From Diadema setosum (taxonomy: Eukaryota > Echinodermata > Echinoidea > Diadematoida > Diadematidae), in the NCBI RefSeq assembly GCF_964275005.1, contig NC_092689.1, forward strand, positions 7,293,200 through 7,357,199: a stretch of DNA of 64,000 bases, read 5' to 3'. Positions within the stretch are counted from its first letter, which is position 1. Each line of letters starts with the position of its first letter. Made by a program: the position numbers and the translations under genes. Below are positions 1-12,400 of the stretch, in pieces. Under the pieces are notes generated by a model. It was given only the letters and a program-made list of their open reading frames with translations. It had not been told where the DNA came from and searched no databases.

Positions 1-1036
1 GCGTAATGCTCGTGAGGAACGCATCATTCGCCGGTCCTTGCGTAGCGCTCTCGTTTGATGTCTCGTGCGTCCGTCTTTGCGTAGGGATGTGGATGAACGC
101 ATCATGCGTTGGTCTTTGCGCAATGCTCGTGAGGAACGCATCATTCGCCGGTCCTTGCGTAGCGCTCTCGTTTGATGTCTCGTGCGTCAGTCTTTGCGTA
201 GGGATGTGGATGAACGCATCATGCGTTGGTGTTTGCGCAATGCTCGTGAGGAACGCATCATTCGCCGGTCCTTGCGTAGCGCTCTCGTTCGATGTCTCGT
301 GCGTCCGTCTTTGCGTAGGGATGTGGATGAACGCATCATGCGTTGGTCTTTGCGCAATGCTCGTGAGGAACGCATCATTCGCCGGTCCTTGCATAGCGCT
401 CTCGTTTGATGTCTCTGGCGTCCGTCTTTGCGTAGGGATGTGGATGAACGCATCATGCGTTGGTCTTGGTGTAGCGTTCTTCTGGATGAACGCAGCGTGC
501 GTGGATCTTCCCGTAGCGCTCTCGAGAAATGCATCGTGCGTCGGCCTAGGCGTATGGTTCGGGATAAATACATTGTGCGGAGGTCTTCGTGTGCGCTGTT
601 CAAATGTAGGGATGATCTCCTCGTGCGCATATGTATGTGCACGCATACCGACTGGCTCCTGTGCTTGTGTTGTCTCCCTCTCGTGCGTCCCAATGCTTCC
701 TTTCGCATCAGCACTAGTGAACGAATTCTGCCTTGAAAATCCCTCGCCATGCTCAACCTTGTTCAACATTGTGCTTGGAGGTAGCATGTCAAGCGAGTAC
801 CGATATTCTCCAGGCCTATAAATGCGAGGATTTGGGCTAGTGGGTAGTCCATTCCTTTCATTCACATATGGGATGCTCATGCTTATGTATTCATCCACGG
901 TAATTAGTGACTCATCATCGATATCACTGTAATGATTCACAACTTGAGCAGCCATATCCCCTGCCAATTGAGTCAAACAATCCCCTTCTTCTATATCTAT
1001 GGCAACATATTCCAAACGGCCTAACGGAGAAGCCAT
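1..1036 (-). CDS. gag-position ORF with 39-residue tandem repeats (partial)
   Basis: The ATG is at 1036-1034 on the minus strand, with an in-frame TAG two codons upstream, and the frame is open for 345 codons to the window edge. It is the first ORF after the LTR and PBS, so a structural (gag-like) role is inferred from position; no zinc knuckle or protease is visible. About 130 N-terminal residues are unique, acidic and tyrosine-rich, with short motifs YISM, YVNE and YRYSL. From about residue 140 the protein is made of 13-residue units such as THDAFIHIPTQRR, THETSNESATQGP and ANDAFLTSIAQRP; three units form a 39-residue block repeated almost exactly, with older divergent units on the N-terminal side. 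I do not recognise the family. The plus strand and another minus frame across the repeat are also open, but only this frame joins a coherent N-terminus next to the PBS. Confidence 0.6.
   Translation of the reverse strand, partial: MASPLGRLEYVAIDIEEGDCLTQLAGDMAAQVVNHYSDIDDESLITVDEYISMSIPYVNERNGLPTSPNPRIYRPGEYRYSLDMLPPSTMLNKVEHGEGFSRQNSFTSADAKGSIGTHERETTQAQEPVGMRAHTYAHEEIIPTFEQRTRRPPHNVFIPNHTPRPTHDAFLESATGRSTHAAFIQKNATPRPTHDAFIHIPTQRRTPETSNESAMQGPANDAFLTSIAQRPTHDAFIHIPTQRRTHETSNESATQGPANDAFLTSIAQTPTHDAFIHIPTQRLTHETSNESATQGPANDAFLTSIAQRPTHDAFIHIPTQRRTHETSNESATQGPANDAFLTSIT
6..473. repeat. 117-bp tandem repeat built from three 39-bp units (about 4 copies)
   Basis: The same landmark (ATGCTCGTGAGG) recurs at 6, 123, 240 and 357, a strict 117-bp period with only a few substitutions. 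Each 117-bp block holds three related 39-bp units, and divergent 39-bp units continue to about 660. All periods are multiples of three, so the gag-position frame is kept. The array probably continues left of the window. Confidence 0.85.
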
Positions 1037-1090
1037 TGTGGGCTAGTTATGTACCTGGGTTCAATCGAGCTCGTTACCAATCAAAACTCA

Positions 1091-1108
1091 ATTCCGCAGC
1101 TGCCACCA
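1091..1108 (-). other. primer-binding site (tRNA 3'-end complement)
   Basis: The minus-strand sequence TGGTGGCAGCTGCGGAAT starts one base after the LTR. It begins with TGG, the complement of the universal CCA tail, and is 18 nt long, the usual PBS length. Its complement would be a tRNA 3' end reading ATTCCGCAGCTGCCACCA. I do not assign the tRNA species. Confidence 0.7.
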
Positions 1109-1109
1109 A

Positions 1110-1437
1110 TGTAACGACAGCCCACACCACGCGGCACTTCCCCGTACTTCACCAGTCAGAACATGCACAGCCACGCCGTCCACAAGCATTCATGGGACTG
1201 ACACACAAATATTCTTGAATTCAGATCAATTTAACGTCAATATCTCAATTCTTTATTGATCAACAGTCTCACATGTCACCAAATAATCAAATAATCACAA
1301 TCGACTTGTCATACAAACCAGATTCACGTAGATTTATCTCGATTATCACAGCTCAATCTCTGCCTCGATTGCCTGTCCTAGTTTGTCACCAAGCCGCTCT
1401 CCTAACGTAGGTGGCAGCAAACTACCAACCCGTTACA
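1110..1437 (-). repeat. 5' LTR of the retrotransposon
   Basis: On the minus strand the segment begins TGTAACGGG and ends GTCGTTACA, so its tips are the 7-bp inverted repeat TGTAACG/CGTTACA with the canonical TG...CA ends. A polyadenylation signal AATAAA (plus-strand TTTATT, 1252-1257) lies inside, as expected for an LTR. The partner LTR is outside the window, so identity between LTRs and age cannot be judged. Confidence 0.75.
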
Positions 1438-1470
1438 ATAGACAGACAGATAGATAGACGATTGAAAGAT

Positions 1471-1485
1471 ACATTGGTTGGTTGG

Positions 1486-1535
<50 letters not shown>

Positions 1536-1536
1536 A
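1471..1536. repeat. (TTGA)n microsatellite
   Basis: Some 12 tandem TTGA units preceded by TTGG variants lie just outside the LTR. Confidence 0.9.
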
Positions 1537-1539
1537 AAT

Positions 1540-3394
1540 AGTCAAGGAAGGAAATTGAAGACGATTATTTCCTATTTAATGCCAGCCCCATGAAATTGTG
1601 AAGTTGTGAAAACTTCACATGAATACTTTTTATAGTAAAAAAAAAAAAAAAACAAGAAGAAGTCTCGTATCGATGCCCCGCCCGGGTGATGTGCTGTGCT
1701 TCTTGAGCATGTCGGGGTTTCTCTGCGGCCAAAGTTCGCAAAGGGCAAAGATCGCATTGGCCAGCTAAAAGGAGCTCAAGTTCTTTTGTTGTTCCTTTCC
1801 GTAAATACAGTGTAAGTACCTGTTCACACACAGCCGTAATAATCATGATATTTTAAGCCTCACCCGGCTTCATCATCTTTCCATTTACAATTTATGCTAC
1901 TTTAAGATCGTTTTCTGGCTTCTTCTGAGAGTACACGCAGCTTTCGAGAGAAATCTGGATTTCAGAAATAAATTCTACGAAGTAGTAGCGTCTAATATAG
2001 GCCGTCCAGCTTTACGTATGATTAGTAATATTTATGACAGTGTCATTCATCACCTATTCATGCGCTTGAAGAAGGGCGTCCCAATATTTTGCTTTTCTCA
2101 ATATAAATACCGATACTCCTTCATGAGAGAATATTTTCACTCGATTTTTTTTTAGAGAGTTCGTCTTTCTTTTATTGTTTTGTGCTTTTTCCTCCTTCCA
2201 CACAATGTACTTTTTTGTCTTTCTTTCTTCTTCTTTTTGCTTTCCGCCCCCATTAACTCATCTTATTTCTCTTGCACATTTTAAATTTCTGCTCTTCTCT
2301 CTATCAGTGATTTATTTGTTTGCTTTCTTTCCCATCCTTCTGACTTTTTGCCTCTTTTGCTTTATTCTTATCCTCGATAGGAAAGCAAATTAATAGACGT
2401 TATTTCAGTTTTAATGATTTCTTTTTTTTTTTCAAACTACACTGCCTTGTAAATTGCGAGAAACTGTTGACAAAGTTTTGCTGCTCCCGCTTGCCAAACG
2501 ATGAAAAGCGAGCCAATGTGTATAATACATGATATTCTTGATTGTTTCCAATTAATAGGGATCGTGTATTTAGCCAGGGAGGTCACCTTCTGAATTAGCC
2601 AACAGTGTGAACATAACCGCGCTGAACGGTTGATCGACGGACTCACCAGTGGATAACACAACTCCCAGGCTCCATATTTAACTTGCGGTCACGAGTAATC
2701 GGTTGTATAACATGATAGTAAAAACGAAGTCAAAGAATGCTTCTGCTGCAGAAGTGGGGTCAACTACATTTCTGCACATGACACGTGGGACTAGTATTAA
2801 TATATAAACACTATCTGCTCATTGTGGTAAAGAGCAGACGTAGAGAATTTGGCGTCGAACCGCAGTATAAACCTATCAGGCCACATCTACGACTCCCCCA
2901 CCCCTCTTCATGTGTACTGGCTACAAGTACCAGCAAAGTTAAGTGCACATGGTTGTAGTTGGTTGGATTGTGCCGTGCCAGCAAAGATATCCTGCGCACC
3001 CGGTTTTTGAAGACAGTATACTAGTAGTAGGCCTAAGTGGCACACAAGTTGGAAACACGTGGTTATTTTAATGTCTAAGTTTTCCTTCGCGCATGCCACA
3101 TGCCCACTTCATTTTCTGACGGACGTGTCCTACATACAATCCGAGCATCACTGTGATTGGGAACTTCCTCTGAGCTAGTTACAGTCATTTCTCCGATAGT
3201 CCGAAATTTTGTAGTGCTTCTGCATCAGTCAAATTAACTCACTCTGCTCACTTCTATAAGTTACCGACTTAATAGCTCAAAGAGTGTCACGGCGGAATTC
3301 ACATGGTTGTCATCGGAGAAAACTCAAGCGCGAGAAACTGATTGGAATTCATCGTCGGATCAACTTGCGTGAGAAGAGGGTGTTAAAGAATATC
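1540..3394. other. flank upstream of the SLC35F-like gene
   Basis: I see no coding exon here. The stretch holds a poly-A run at 1638-1652, T-rich sequence at 2140-2400 and an AT-rich TATA-like string near 2800. The open frames are short and do not resemble proteins. Part of this interval should be the promoter and 5' UTR of the gene that starts at 3395, but no element stands out enough to mark. Confidence 0.4.
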
Positions 3395-3497
3395 ATGGGA
3401 AAAGTCGACGGTGAACAAGACGACTTCTTTCAAGATGGAGAGAACACCGAAACGAAAAAATCAGACGTTAAGGAGGAACCGATTGAGTTAAAAGAAG
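3395..3497 (+). CDS. SLC35F3/4-like: SLC35F-like: probable first coding exon
   Basis: ATG at 3395 is the first in this frame after a TAA at 3257. It reads 34 acidic codons and ends in a strong donor (GAAG|GTAAGG) in phase 1. Joined to the AG at 7047-7048, the extra G completes a GTG codon and runs through GAA-ACC into the ATG at 7057 in the correct frame. The encoded segment contains VKEEPIEL, a possible SUMO-type VKEE site. A short out-of-frame upstream ORF starts at 3304. Support is splice signals and phase only, with no homology. Confidence 0.5.
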
Positions 3498-6400
3498 GTA
3501 AGGATCGTGCTGTGATGAAAGAGAAGTAGGCCTATAGAGAGAGATACTAATAGTTTGGGTTAAGAAAAGACAATGATACATGAATAGGAAAGACGAGAGA
3601 AAGTACGTAGAGACAAATGATATAATGTTGAAGAAGATGAAGGAAAAAAAAAATACCAAAACTGGTTTAACGAGCGAAGAGCATGCAGGAGAAGAAGGGC
3701 TATGATAAGAGACAAAATAACAGAAAAATGGTCATGCAATTTCTCAAAAGATGGGCGACCTGTGTTTGTACAATATTGCGTAATATATCTCAAATACAAG
3801 TGCAGCAGAGGAAAAGCTTTATCCAATGACACCGTGCTATCCCAGATATTGAGCAAATTTCCAGGTTTTCGTCAACGTTCTAATAATTTTTGATGACACT
3901 GCACTAGAGGCCCTTTGTTCTGATTGTAACTATGATACCCAACAAAGAAAATAATATCAGGTAGTACTCAGTTAATATTTGGTGCGAAATGTAAAAATAT
4001 GTAATTGTACGTTAACACATCTTTATTTTCCTGATAATACCACCCGTCGCTCACTTCAATATTGAGTTCCCGTCATCTATATCACCACGTAAATTTATAA
4101 CACACCGCAAGCACCATGCATGAGGACCAAACATTAAAGGGACATTCCGGACGATTTTCATAATTTCACATCATGTAGTACATAAATCAACAACTCCATG
4201 TTTAGATTCGTGGAACTTGTTGTGGTCCTTGAGCAGAGAGGCCAATAAATTGAAAATCTTAAACAAATTACACTGAACAGTGTTGATGACATTAGAGCCT
4301 CATATATTGAAATGTAGCAGTGCAATTCCATTACAAGACCACTTGCTCAAGAAGTTCACCTGTGAAGAATCTATGCATGCCTTCTTGTTTTGTTCTGCTT
4401 CCGTGAGCCCCGACTCATGCATTCTTATGGTGAGGCTGCCATGTCATCATCCTTGTTCATTGCACTTTGTCATAAATTTTGAAAACATTCTCATTCCTCA
4501 TCCCAATCACTATAATTTCTGAAACTCTGTACTCAGTTTAGCTGATTTATAGTTGTTCAAATGTAAAAGTCTGAAAATCACCCGGAGGTCCCCTTTAAAG
4601 ACCCATTTGCTTTTCAAGGATGAGGAACATCCTCGGCCACTTTGCGTTGCGAACACCTATAGGCGACAAATCTGGTTGATCAACAGTTACTGTCTAAGAT
4701 TTAGGGGGGATACACAAGGAGCTATAAGCAAACAATCAGTATGTGATCTATCCCCCAAAATCATGATATAGAATTTCAATGTATTTTCCATGGTCCTATG
4801 CAGCTCAGCTTGTGAAATCGTATATGGATCAACAATATGCAGACAGAGTTATGTCAGGGAGCAGCGTCTCTTCATAACAAGTTTTGCTATTAAATGAAAA
4901 AAAAATAATTTAATAGCATAATCCTGTCTGTATATCAGCAGACGATCGAACAACGCTGACTTTCAGGTGACATTCAGCAAGCCGGTATTCGTGGTCCTGC
5001 AGAGGTACGCCATCAGAGTGTGGGGCACCCGCAAACCGCAGGCAATATAACTTTGCTATCGCCCAGGCACTATCCTCTATACCCTCACTTTCCTGATTTT
5101 ACTGGCAGGAAGACAGGAAGTTAGCTAAGCACATGGCTTCACGGTACTTTAGGGACAATTAGACGCAAAATGAGTGTCTGAAGAAAGGGATAAAGAAACA
5201 GGCATTTCCTATGAACCTGCGAGTAATGTGTTTTGCAGTGGCATATCTTGAAGATAAGAGCTGGTCGATGGCCGAACAAGAATTGAGCCAATTTGCTTTA
5301 GGCCCTTAAGTTCTGTTTGATAGCTGGGTGCTGTTTTGTGTTAATGTATTATTTCAACCGTAACACGTGGCTTCAAGTAGGCCTATAAGTCTATTAAGTG
5401 TTGTCGGTTTATGCACTGAGAAAGCAGTGCTCTTGATTCATTAGTATATATCCCGTCGAATCATAAGTTTGGGAGCCCCCACCTCACCTCCCTGGTTAGA
5501 GCAATCCTCGTCGAGCGCCCGGAGGAACGAAGGAAGGTGGGGGGGGGGGGGGGGGCCGGGGGGGAGGGGTGCACGTGTACGTCCCTCCCATCGTATAGGC
5601 GCTTGTGCGTATTAGAAATGTGATACAAACTTGTATTTTCCTTTATATGCTGATTAAAAAATTGACTTAGGTGTTGAAAATCCTAAAATCAATGTTTGTT
5701 TGTTTTTTGTGAGGTGAGAGACTTGGCAATCTCGATATATAATTGTCAGGTCTTCTCATACGAAATAAGGTCAAATTTTCAGGTGAAAATGACCACCTGA
5801 CAACTGAAGTTATCCATTTTATAAGATTACTTTGTAACAAGTATGTCATACTTTTGAAATATTTTTCCCTAGCATGCCTATATAGTGTAGGCCTACACTG
5901 TTATTATAGCCCAATCAATCAAGTTTGAGTTGCATGCACACACAGCGTTCCATACTACTTCATAAAGGGACTTTTCCCCAATTGGATCGAAAGTGAAACA
6001 TACCTAGTAGAAGGGCCACTATACTTTATTTATGCCCCAGATGTCTTACCAATATGTGGATTGATGTGCTGATGACGCCATCAATACGGTGAGTACGTTC
6101 AAAACATGGTAGAGCTTACACAATGTCATTCTAAAATCAGTAGACGCGTGCAATATGGCCCTCTATAATGGATAGAGAGCTGTGTTTATACTGCGTTTTT
6201 GTACTCCATGTACGCGGTGCGTGCTTGCGTGTGTCATTGTGCAGTTCTATGGATAGGTACTACAATGTACTATTGTACTCTAGTAGTAGTAGTTTTATTG
6301 CGACGATTTTAAAGTATAGAAAGCTGAATGAGCAAAAATTATATATTATGTGTATGTACGCGTACATGCATTACGTAGGCCTACACAATAATGCCATGTA

Positions 6401-9400
6401 TGATCAGGGAGGTGGATCCTTCCACCTCCCTGGTATGATAGATACGTTTGTCTGGTTCTGGTAGTTCCTGAATGTGAAGGTCAACATACAATAAGGAAAG
6501 AATACAAAACTTTTCCCCATTCAATAGTGTTTTTTGTTTTCTTTTTCAAGAAGGATGAAATTAACAATGAAAGAAGAAGCAGAAAGAGAAATAAACAACT
6601 GTCATCATCGATGGCGTACGTACTAGATGATAATGTTTCGAGAGTGAATACGCAAAACAAAATACTGTCTAAATGCAGAAACATATTCAGATAAAAACAC
6701 CTCCCCCCTAAAAAAAAATACCACAGAATAAATACAAATAAAAAAACAAAAGCCCACCGCCAAACTGCAACTTTGCCATGGGTTAGCTTGGGCCCATATC
6801 TGTTCCGGTACATGATGTCTGGAACATTTGATGCTCAGCAAGTTATAATGCTAATTAATAGCGAAAAAATACCTTGTTCGCATGTCCATTCCTTTGTCTT
6901 TTAGGTGATTGTACTGTCATTTCTAATTTTTCGAAGAATGATTTCCAATTGGTTTGCTCCACAAGTATACGAGCAGGAACGGTTATTTTTTTTCTCTTTG
7001 GACTTTGGTTTCGAAATGTCTTGATATCTTCTCAATGTCATATCTCAGTGGAAACCATGGACAAGAAAGATGACATCGAGCCCATCCTCGCCGGCAGCGA
7101 CGATGAGCCGCCCAACTATAGCACAATAGTCAACGCAAACGGCCATGAACCCGTGGTTGACCGTGAATCGAACCGGGGCGACGACGCCGCCAGGTCGCGT
7201 CAGATCACGAACAATTTCGACACCCTCCGAAAGACGTTTCTCGGCTTCGTCATCGTGGTCGGGATCGCCGTGTCATGGGTCGGATCGACGCAATTCTCGC
7301 AGAGCACATACTCGGATACGTTCAGCGCCCCGTACTTCAACGTCTGGTTCGGAACACTATGGATGATGGTGTGCTATCCGCTCTATGTGGTCGGTGCCTG
7401 GATATTCAAGAAAGAAAGCCGAAGCAAGGAAGGCACAATAGATCTTTACAGGTATCGTTTGATTACATAAAATAGCAATAATCACGTAGAATCATAATGA
7501 CAGTGCATGGTATAATATTAGTTGCATGTATGATAGTATACAAATGATGCACAGGATAGAGTGCGTTAGTGTAGGCGTAGCGCACTCGAGGGTATTTACA
7601 ATTGTGAAACATGCACGAGGCTAAGCCGAGTGCATGTTGCACTACATTGTAAATACCCGAGAGTGAGCTGCGTCTCCACTAACGCCACGAAATAATCCTG
7701 TGCATCATTTGTTTTATAAAATGGGTCGAAAACTAACACAATTTTTCACGTACCTTTGTGGATCAAGATGTCCGAAGATATTCATTCCAAACACGTCGCA
7801 CTCGGAAATCCCGCACATATAGGTACTGTACGTATTATACGTACGCCACACATGTTATGCACACAAGAAAGGCCGGCCGGCAGCCCGAACTAGAAGTTGT
7901 TTACAGGATTGATAGCGCGCGATGCACTTGTAACAACTGATTGAGTGCGCACTGCTAGCGCAAACATTGTGACGTACGTCGGCCGTGGATCCGGATGTTA
8001 GTGAGAAATTAATACAAGCACACGTGACTCGTTTCAGCGCTTCCAATTGGCTACATTCTTGAACCCATTTTATAATATAATGATAACAATGATACTGATG
8101 ATTGCTATTGCTTAATTTTTCATTTATTTATGTATTTGCTTGATTGTTCATTCATTCATTTATGTTTGCGTGTAATCATTAGCACCAATTCGTGAGAATG
8201 ACGCGTGATTATCCGATATAATGATAAAAATAGACATAAAATATCTAGATGGCCTTTGCGCGCTGTTGGCTTCAGTCAGAGAGACAAAAATTGACATTTT
8301 TATTTTTGTCATTAGATATTGACAATTAAGCTACGTCTTGAAGCAAACTTACATATTTGTAATCAAAAGGACGTAAAGAAACATTTAACAGTTTGTGTTT
8401 TGTTTGACGCAGTTTTGATAAACATCAAGGACACATCAAACAGCCAGATAATTATGTTCGCATTTCTGTCACAAACCCCAGGCAGGCGGAGACTGTTTTT
8501 GGCAGGCGCGGTCTCACCTCAAAAAATTACTTCCGTTTGGTCGTGCCCTTCGCTCTGTGCTGGATGGTGACCAATTACATGTACGTCTACGCGCTAGGGG
8601 TGATAGCCGCGGCTGACGTCACAGCTCTGTTCTCCAGCAACACTGCGTTCATCTACGTATTTTCGTGGGTTTGGCTCCACGAGCGTTTGGCGCTATTGCC
8701 CGCCCGGGTAAGTTATGACATCATTTAACCCTGTCGTTACACCAAGGCCTATCTATCTGTAAAGGATGAGTTTTCTTTTAAGGTGTTAATACTGTAAGGG
8801 TTCAAGAGAAATGCAATCTTCACGGCAAGCTTCTTTTAATTTTAGTTATGGAAGAACTGAAAAAATAAATACAGAATGTGAAAGTTTTTCTCTTCATAAA
8901 AAATAATTTTCGACGGATTGAGTACAGGCAACTCCCGTTATAACGAAGTCCTCGCGACCGGCAGTTTTCTTTCTTTATATCAAAATTTCGTCGTAACCAA
9001 AGAATATATTGCGCCATCAAAGACAGATTTGAATAGTAGTGATTTAGGCAACTTAATATTTACCTTGTTATATAACGACATTTTGCTATAACAGTGTCCG
9101 TTATTTAGGGAGTACCCGAACAAGGAAGACATGAATTGTAATGATTTTGCTCACAACGATGCATAGTGCTGTATGTTTTCACTGTTTACAACTGACTCTT
9201 CATTTATCTGGCTGGCATGACTCAAACGGGAAGCTCACTTTCGGAAACTGCCAACATTTTAACTGCACTGCCCTTCCAAGAGGATTTTAATGATGAGCAG
9301 ATGGACCGCTTCGTTTTTTATCTCTTATGATGCCATACTGAATGTGATCACATTGAAAGAACAGTGCGGCATCCGATTTTTTTTTTTTTATCATTAAAGC

Positions 9401-12400
9401 ACACTATTCATCTCGTGGAAAGAAGTGCTCTGGACGGCATTAAGTTTATAGAAGAGGAGTAGGCTGAATCGTGCGTTTTTGTTTTTTTTTTATTTTGCCG
9501 ACTGTCGATTCGCGATTGTGTGATAGATTCTCTGTTTGTGTTGCCTGTAATACATAGTTTTTGCTTGCATTACACACCATAAAATGCGGGAAAATTTTAC
9601 ACTTACACTGTTGTCGCGAAAAAGGAAAGAAGAGTCTTTGCTATTTTATAATTCATTTGAAAACGAAAGGCGCAGGGGGAAAAGGGTTAAATGAAATACG
9701 AATTACACAGAAAAATTAGCGTTCCTTGAATATTGGTTTGTAAAAAAAACAAAAAAAAAAACAAAAAAAAACATGTTAAAATCATTGTTGCTTTAACTAA
9801 TAATGATATAAATTTTGCAAGGTCGTCAGATGAAATGACTACAACTGTTTAGACTCATTATTGTTATCATTATTATTTTTACAAAAGGTATATTTTTGTC
9901 GAATTTATGTCTGCGAAACTAATTTAGCGAAGATTTGGCATGTGTCTGCGTTTTGTGACAACGTCTAAATCCTAGAAATAAAATCAATCATTTTCCATGC
10001 ATTGCTTCGTGTTTGATTTCCTTACAATGAAGCTTTTTGTCTTTAAAGAATAATTTCTCTAAAGAGACAGAGAAAAGGGGGAAGCGATGGGAGAGGGATA
10101 GTGCAAGAAGGGGATATGAATCATAATACATTGTAAAGTATGAAAGAACAACGTAATAGAAGCGATCATGATGTTTATACCGCGGCGAGGGAGAGAGGAG
10201 TAGAGGGAGGAGAATAATGCCCCAATTTGATGATTCAATCAGGTCATGGTCTTTCACTGGAGGCCAGTCATTCAATCATCACACCACTCTGCCAACCGTA
10301 TTGTTTTAAAGGAACTATGTAATGCAACTGCATATTATTGACTTTTGTTGATTTATGATACTCTCGTCATAACGTATATTCGTGGCATATGATTATCATA
10401 AAAGTAATTTACAAATTTTCTTCAAATTACTTGGATACGCCCACAAAAAAAAATCTACCAAATCTGTAGATTCTGCCAGTGAAATCATCTCTTTTTCATA
10501 AGTACTTAGTAATGATTAACAGAATCGTGTCACTGGCAGAATCTTTGTTTGGAAGGTTTTAGGCTTATCCAAGTAATCTGAAGAAAAAAAGGAAATTATT
10601 GTTATCATGATCGTTATTATTATTGTTATTATTATTATTATTATTATAATTATTATTTCTATCATCATCATCATCATCATCATCATTATGAAATATATGG
10701 CACGTAACTACACATTATTTTGGTCACGTAAGTGACAATCGGGGCCCAGTATTATGATGAGTCAATACAACATGCATTTGCACTGCGTAGTCCCTTTAAA
10801 GGCACGTAAATATATGGAAAACATGAGGCACGTGTGAAAACAGGGCTGCTAATATTCATCAGGAGGAAGTGAGGGGGAGACGTTATGATGGAGAAAAACA
10901 ACGGATGGGCTGGGGAGTGTGTGGGTATTGTGGGAACTCATGCATGACATGGTAAAACTGTGCAGTCTTTCATAAGAATACTCAGTACATTCAGCATACA
11001 TTCCGAATACTCACTCCTGTCTAAAACGGGATTCGATCTCTTCATTACGAATCAAAGAGCCAAATCAAATTACATTTTCTTATATAGATGTAAAAAAAAA
11101 AGATCAGGATCAGATTAGGTATCGATATCCCTTTTTCTGACAGTTCAGAGATCAGAGTGAGAGCGTGATGAATTCGTGAAATACGTGCGACATGACGGCC
11201 GTGGTAAACTAAAACTCTCTGTATATAGCAACCCTTCACACACTCTTTTCGTTTTTATTTTTGTTTGTTTGTTAATAATTTGTTACAGGGTGTATCGGTT
11301 CTCCTATCGATAGGAGGTATCGTTCTCATCTCCTACGCCGATGGGTTCATGGGGACAACAATAATCGGTATTTCCCTGTCTATCGGATCGGCTATCGGAT
11401 CAGCCTTGTACAAGGTATTTCATATATTTGATGATGCAGAAGTGAAACGGTGAAGAATGAATACAGGTTTATGTCCGGATACAAAATTTAGTCCTAGCTT
11501 TTCAATGCAGTTGTCTGTGAAAAGTAGGTCAAAATAGATTTGTTTTGATATTCGAAATGCACCTCGCAAGATCTGCCCTAACACATGTATATTCTGGTAT
11601 AGATCAGACATTTGGTATTACCATTTTGTCCTTGATAGTTATATTCAAGAAAGGAAAGCAACACTTGGAACTGCACGAAACAAGAAAAAATATATAGTAG
11701 AAACAGCTGAGAATGCGGAGTACCATTTTGTTTCCCCCAAAGGGGATTATATACAATGTTTTAAAGCATGCAGTTGTGCCAGCGTTATTGATGTTTCATG
11801 AGAATAGCGTTACTCGTATCTAAGATGTAATTTTGATTATGGCAGCAATCATCAAACTCACTAATAATGCTTTGTTTTACTCTACTCTATAATTGCTGGG
11901 AATGATAACGTTTTTAAGATCGTGCTTTTTTATACTCCTGTATACTCCTACAATCATCGTATTGGAGCACATTTACAGAGGAATAAAATAATTCAAGCTA
12001 TGGACTCGCACTGTCCTGTGCCTGAATCCTCAGACAAAATGTGTTACTTGTTTCAAAAGTCTCTCCTGACCTAGCTGTCAAAATGCGTACCATATTAGAT
12101 TTTAGGTTGTTTTTTTTTTTATTTAGTTTTTTGTTTTAGATTGAATTATTCTTGTTTTAATTTAATGCCAGGCCAATAAATATGACAAGTGCCCACTTGA
12201 GTGTAAACCGCCGAAACTCTAGGGGATTCTCGTGGGCGTGGTCACTATTGTTGTTTTATCGTCACATTTACCTTTAAAGGTCCTATTCAAGCGGTACATT
12301 GGGGATGCGACCGGTGGTCAAGTTTGCCTGTTCCTGTCCCTCCTTGGAATCTTCGACTTGATATTCCTCTGGCCGATTCTACTTACCGTCTACTACACCG

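Larger units (their letters stand above)
1..1437 (-). mobile_element. LTR retrotransposon, 5' part, cut by the window edge
   Basis: Read on the minus strand, a 328-bp LTR (1437 down to 1110) is followed after one base by a tRNA-type primer-binding site, a leader of about 55 nt, and an open frame from 1036 that stays open to base 1. This order (LTR, PBS, first ORF) is the 5' end of an LTR retrotransposon. No pol domain lies in the window, so the superfamily (Ty3/gypsy, BEL or other) cannot be named. The second LTR and the target-site duplication would lie to the left. The intact reading frame suggests a fairly young copy. Confidence 0.75.
3498..7048. other. SLC35F3/4-like: SLC35F-like intron 1 (if the upstream exon is real)
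   Basis: It contains a TTAA-flanked MITE (4138-4594), a poly-G tract near 5540, a 28-bp palindromic insert (6405-6432) and several GTAGGCCTAC palindromes. I see no other exon-like segment. If exon 1 is wrong, this is the 5' flank. Confidence 0.5.

Noticed and set aside
6..473. CRISPR-like array
   Set aside because: Repeats are contiguous with no unique spacers, in a eukaryotic genome; it is a coding minisatellite.
187..756. Other minus-strand open frame through the repeat
   Set aside because: Arg/Ser-rich frame-shifted reading of the same DNA; its start lies inside the better supported ORF.
6..821. Plus-strand 271-codon Cys-rich open frame
   Set aside because: It is the reverse of the retroelement repeat; 39-bp units without stops open several frames. 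The minus frame is linked to LTR and PBS.
1565..1846. Minus-strand 93-codon open frame, possible SINE
   Set aside because: No tRNA A/B boxes or flanking duplications that I can show, and no protein resemblance; the poly-A run alone is not enough.
3284..3529. GTG-initiated 81-codon open frame taken whole
   Set aside because: GTG is not a normal eukaryotic start; only the part from ATG 3395 to the donor at 3497 is credible.
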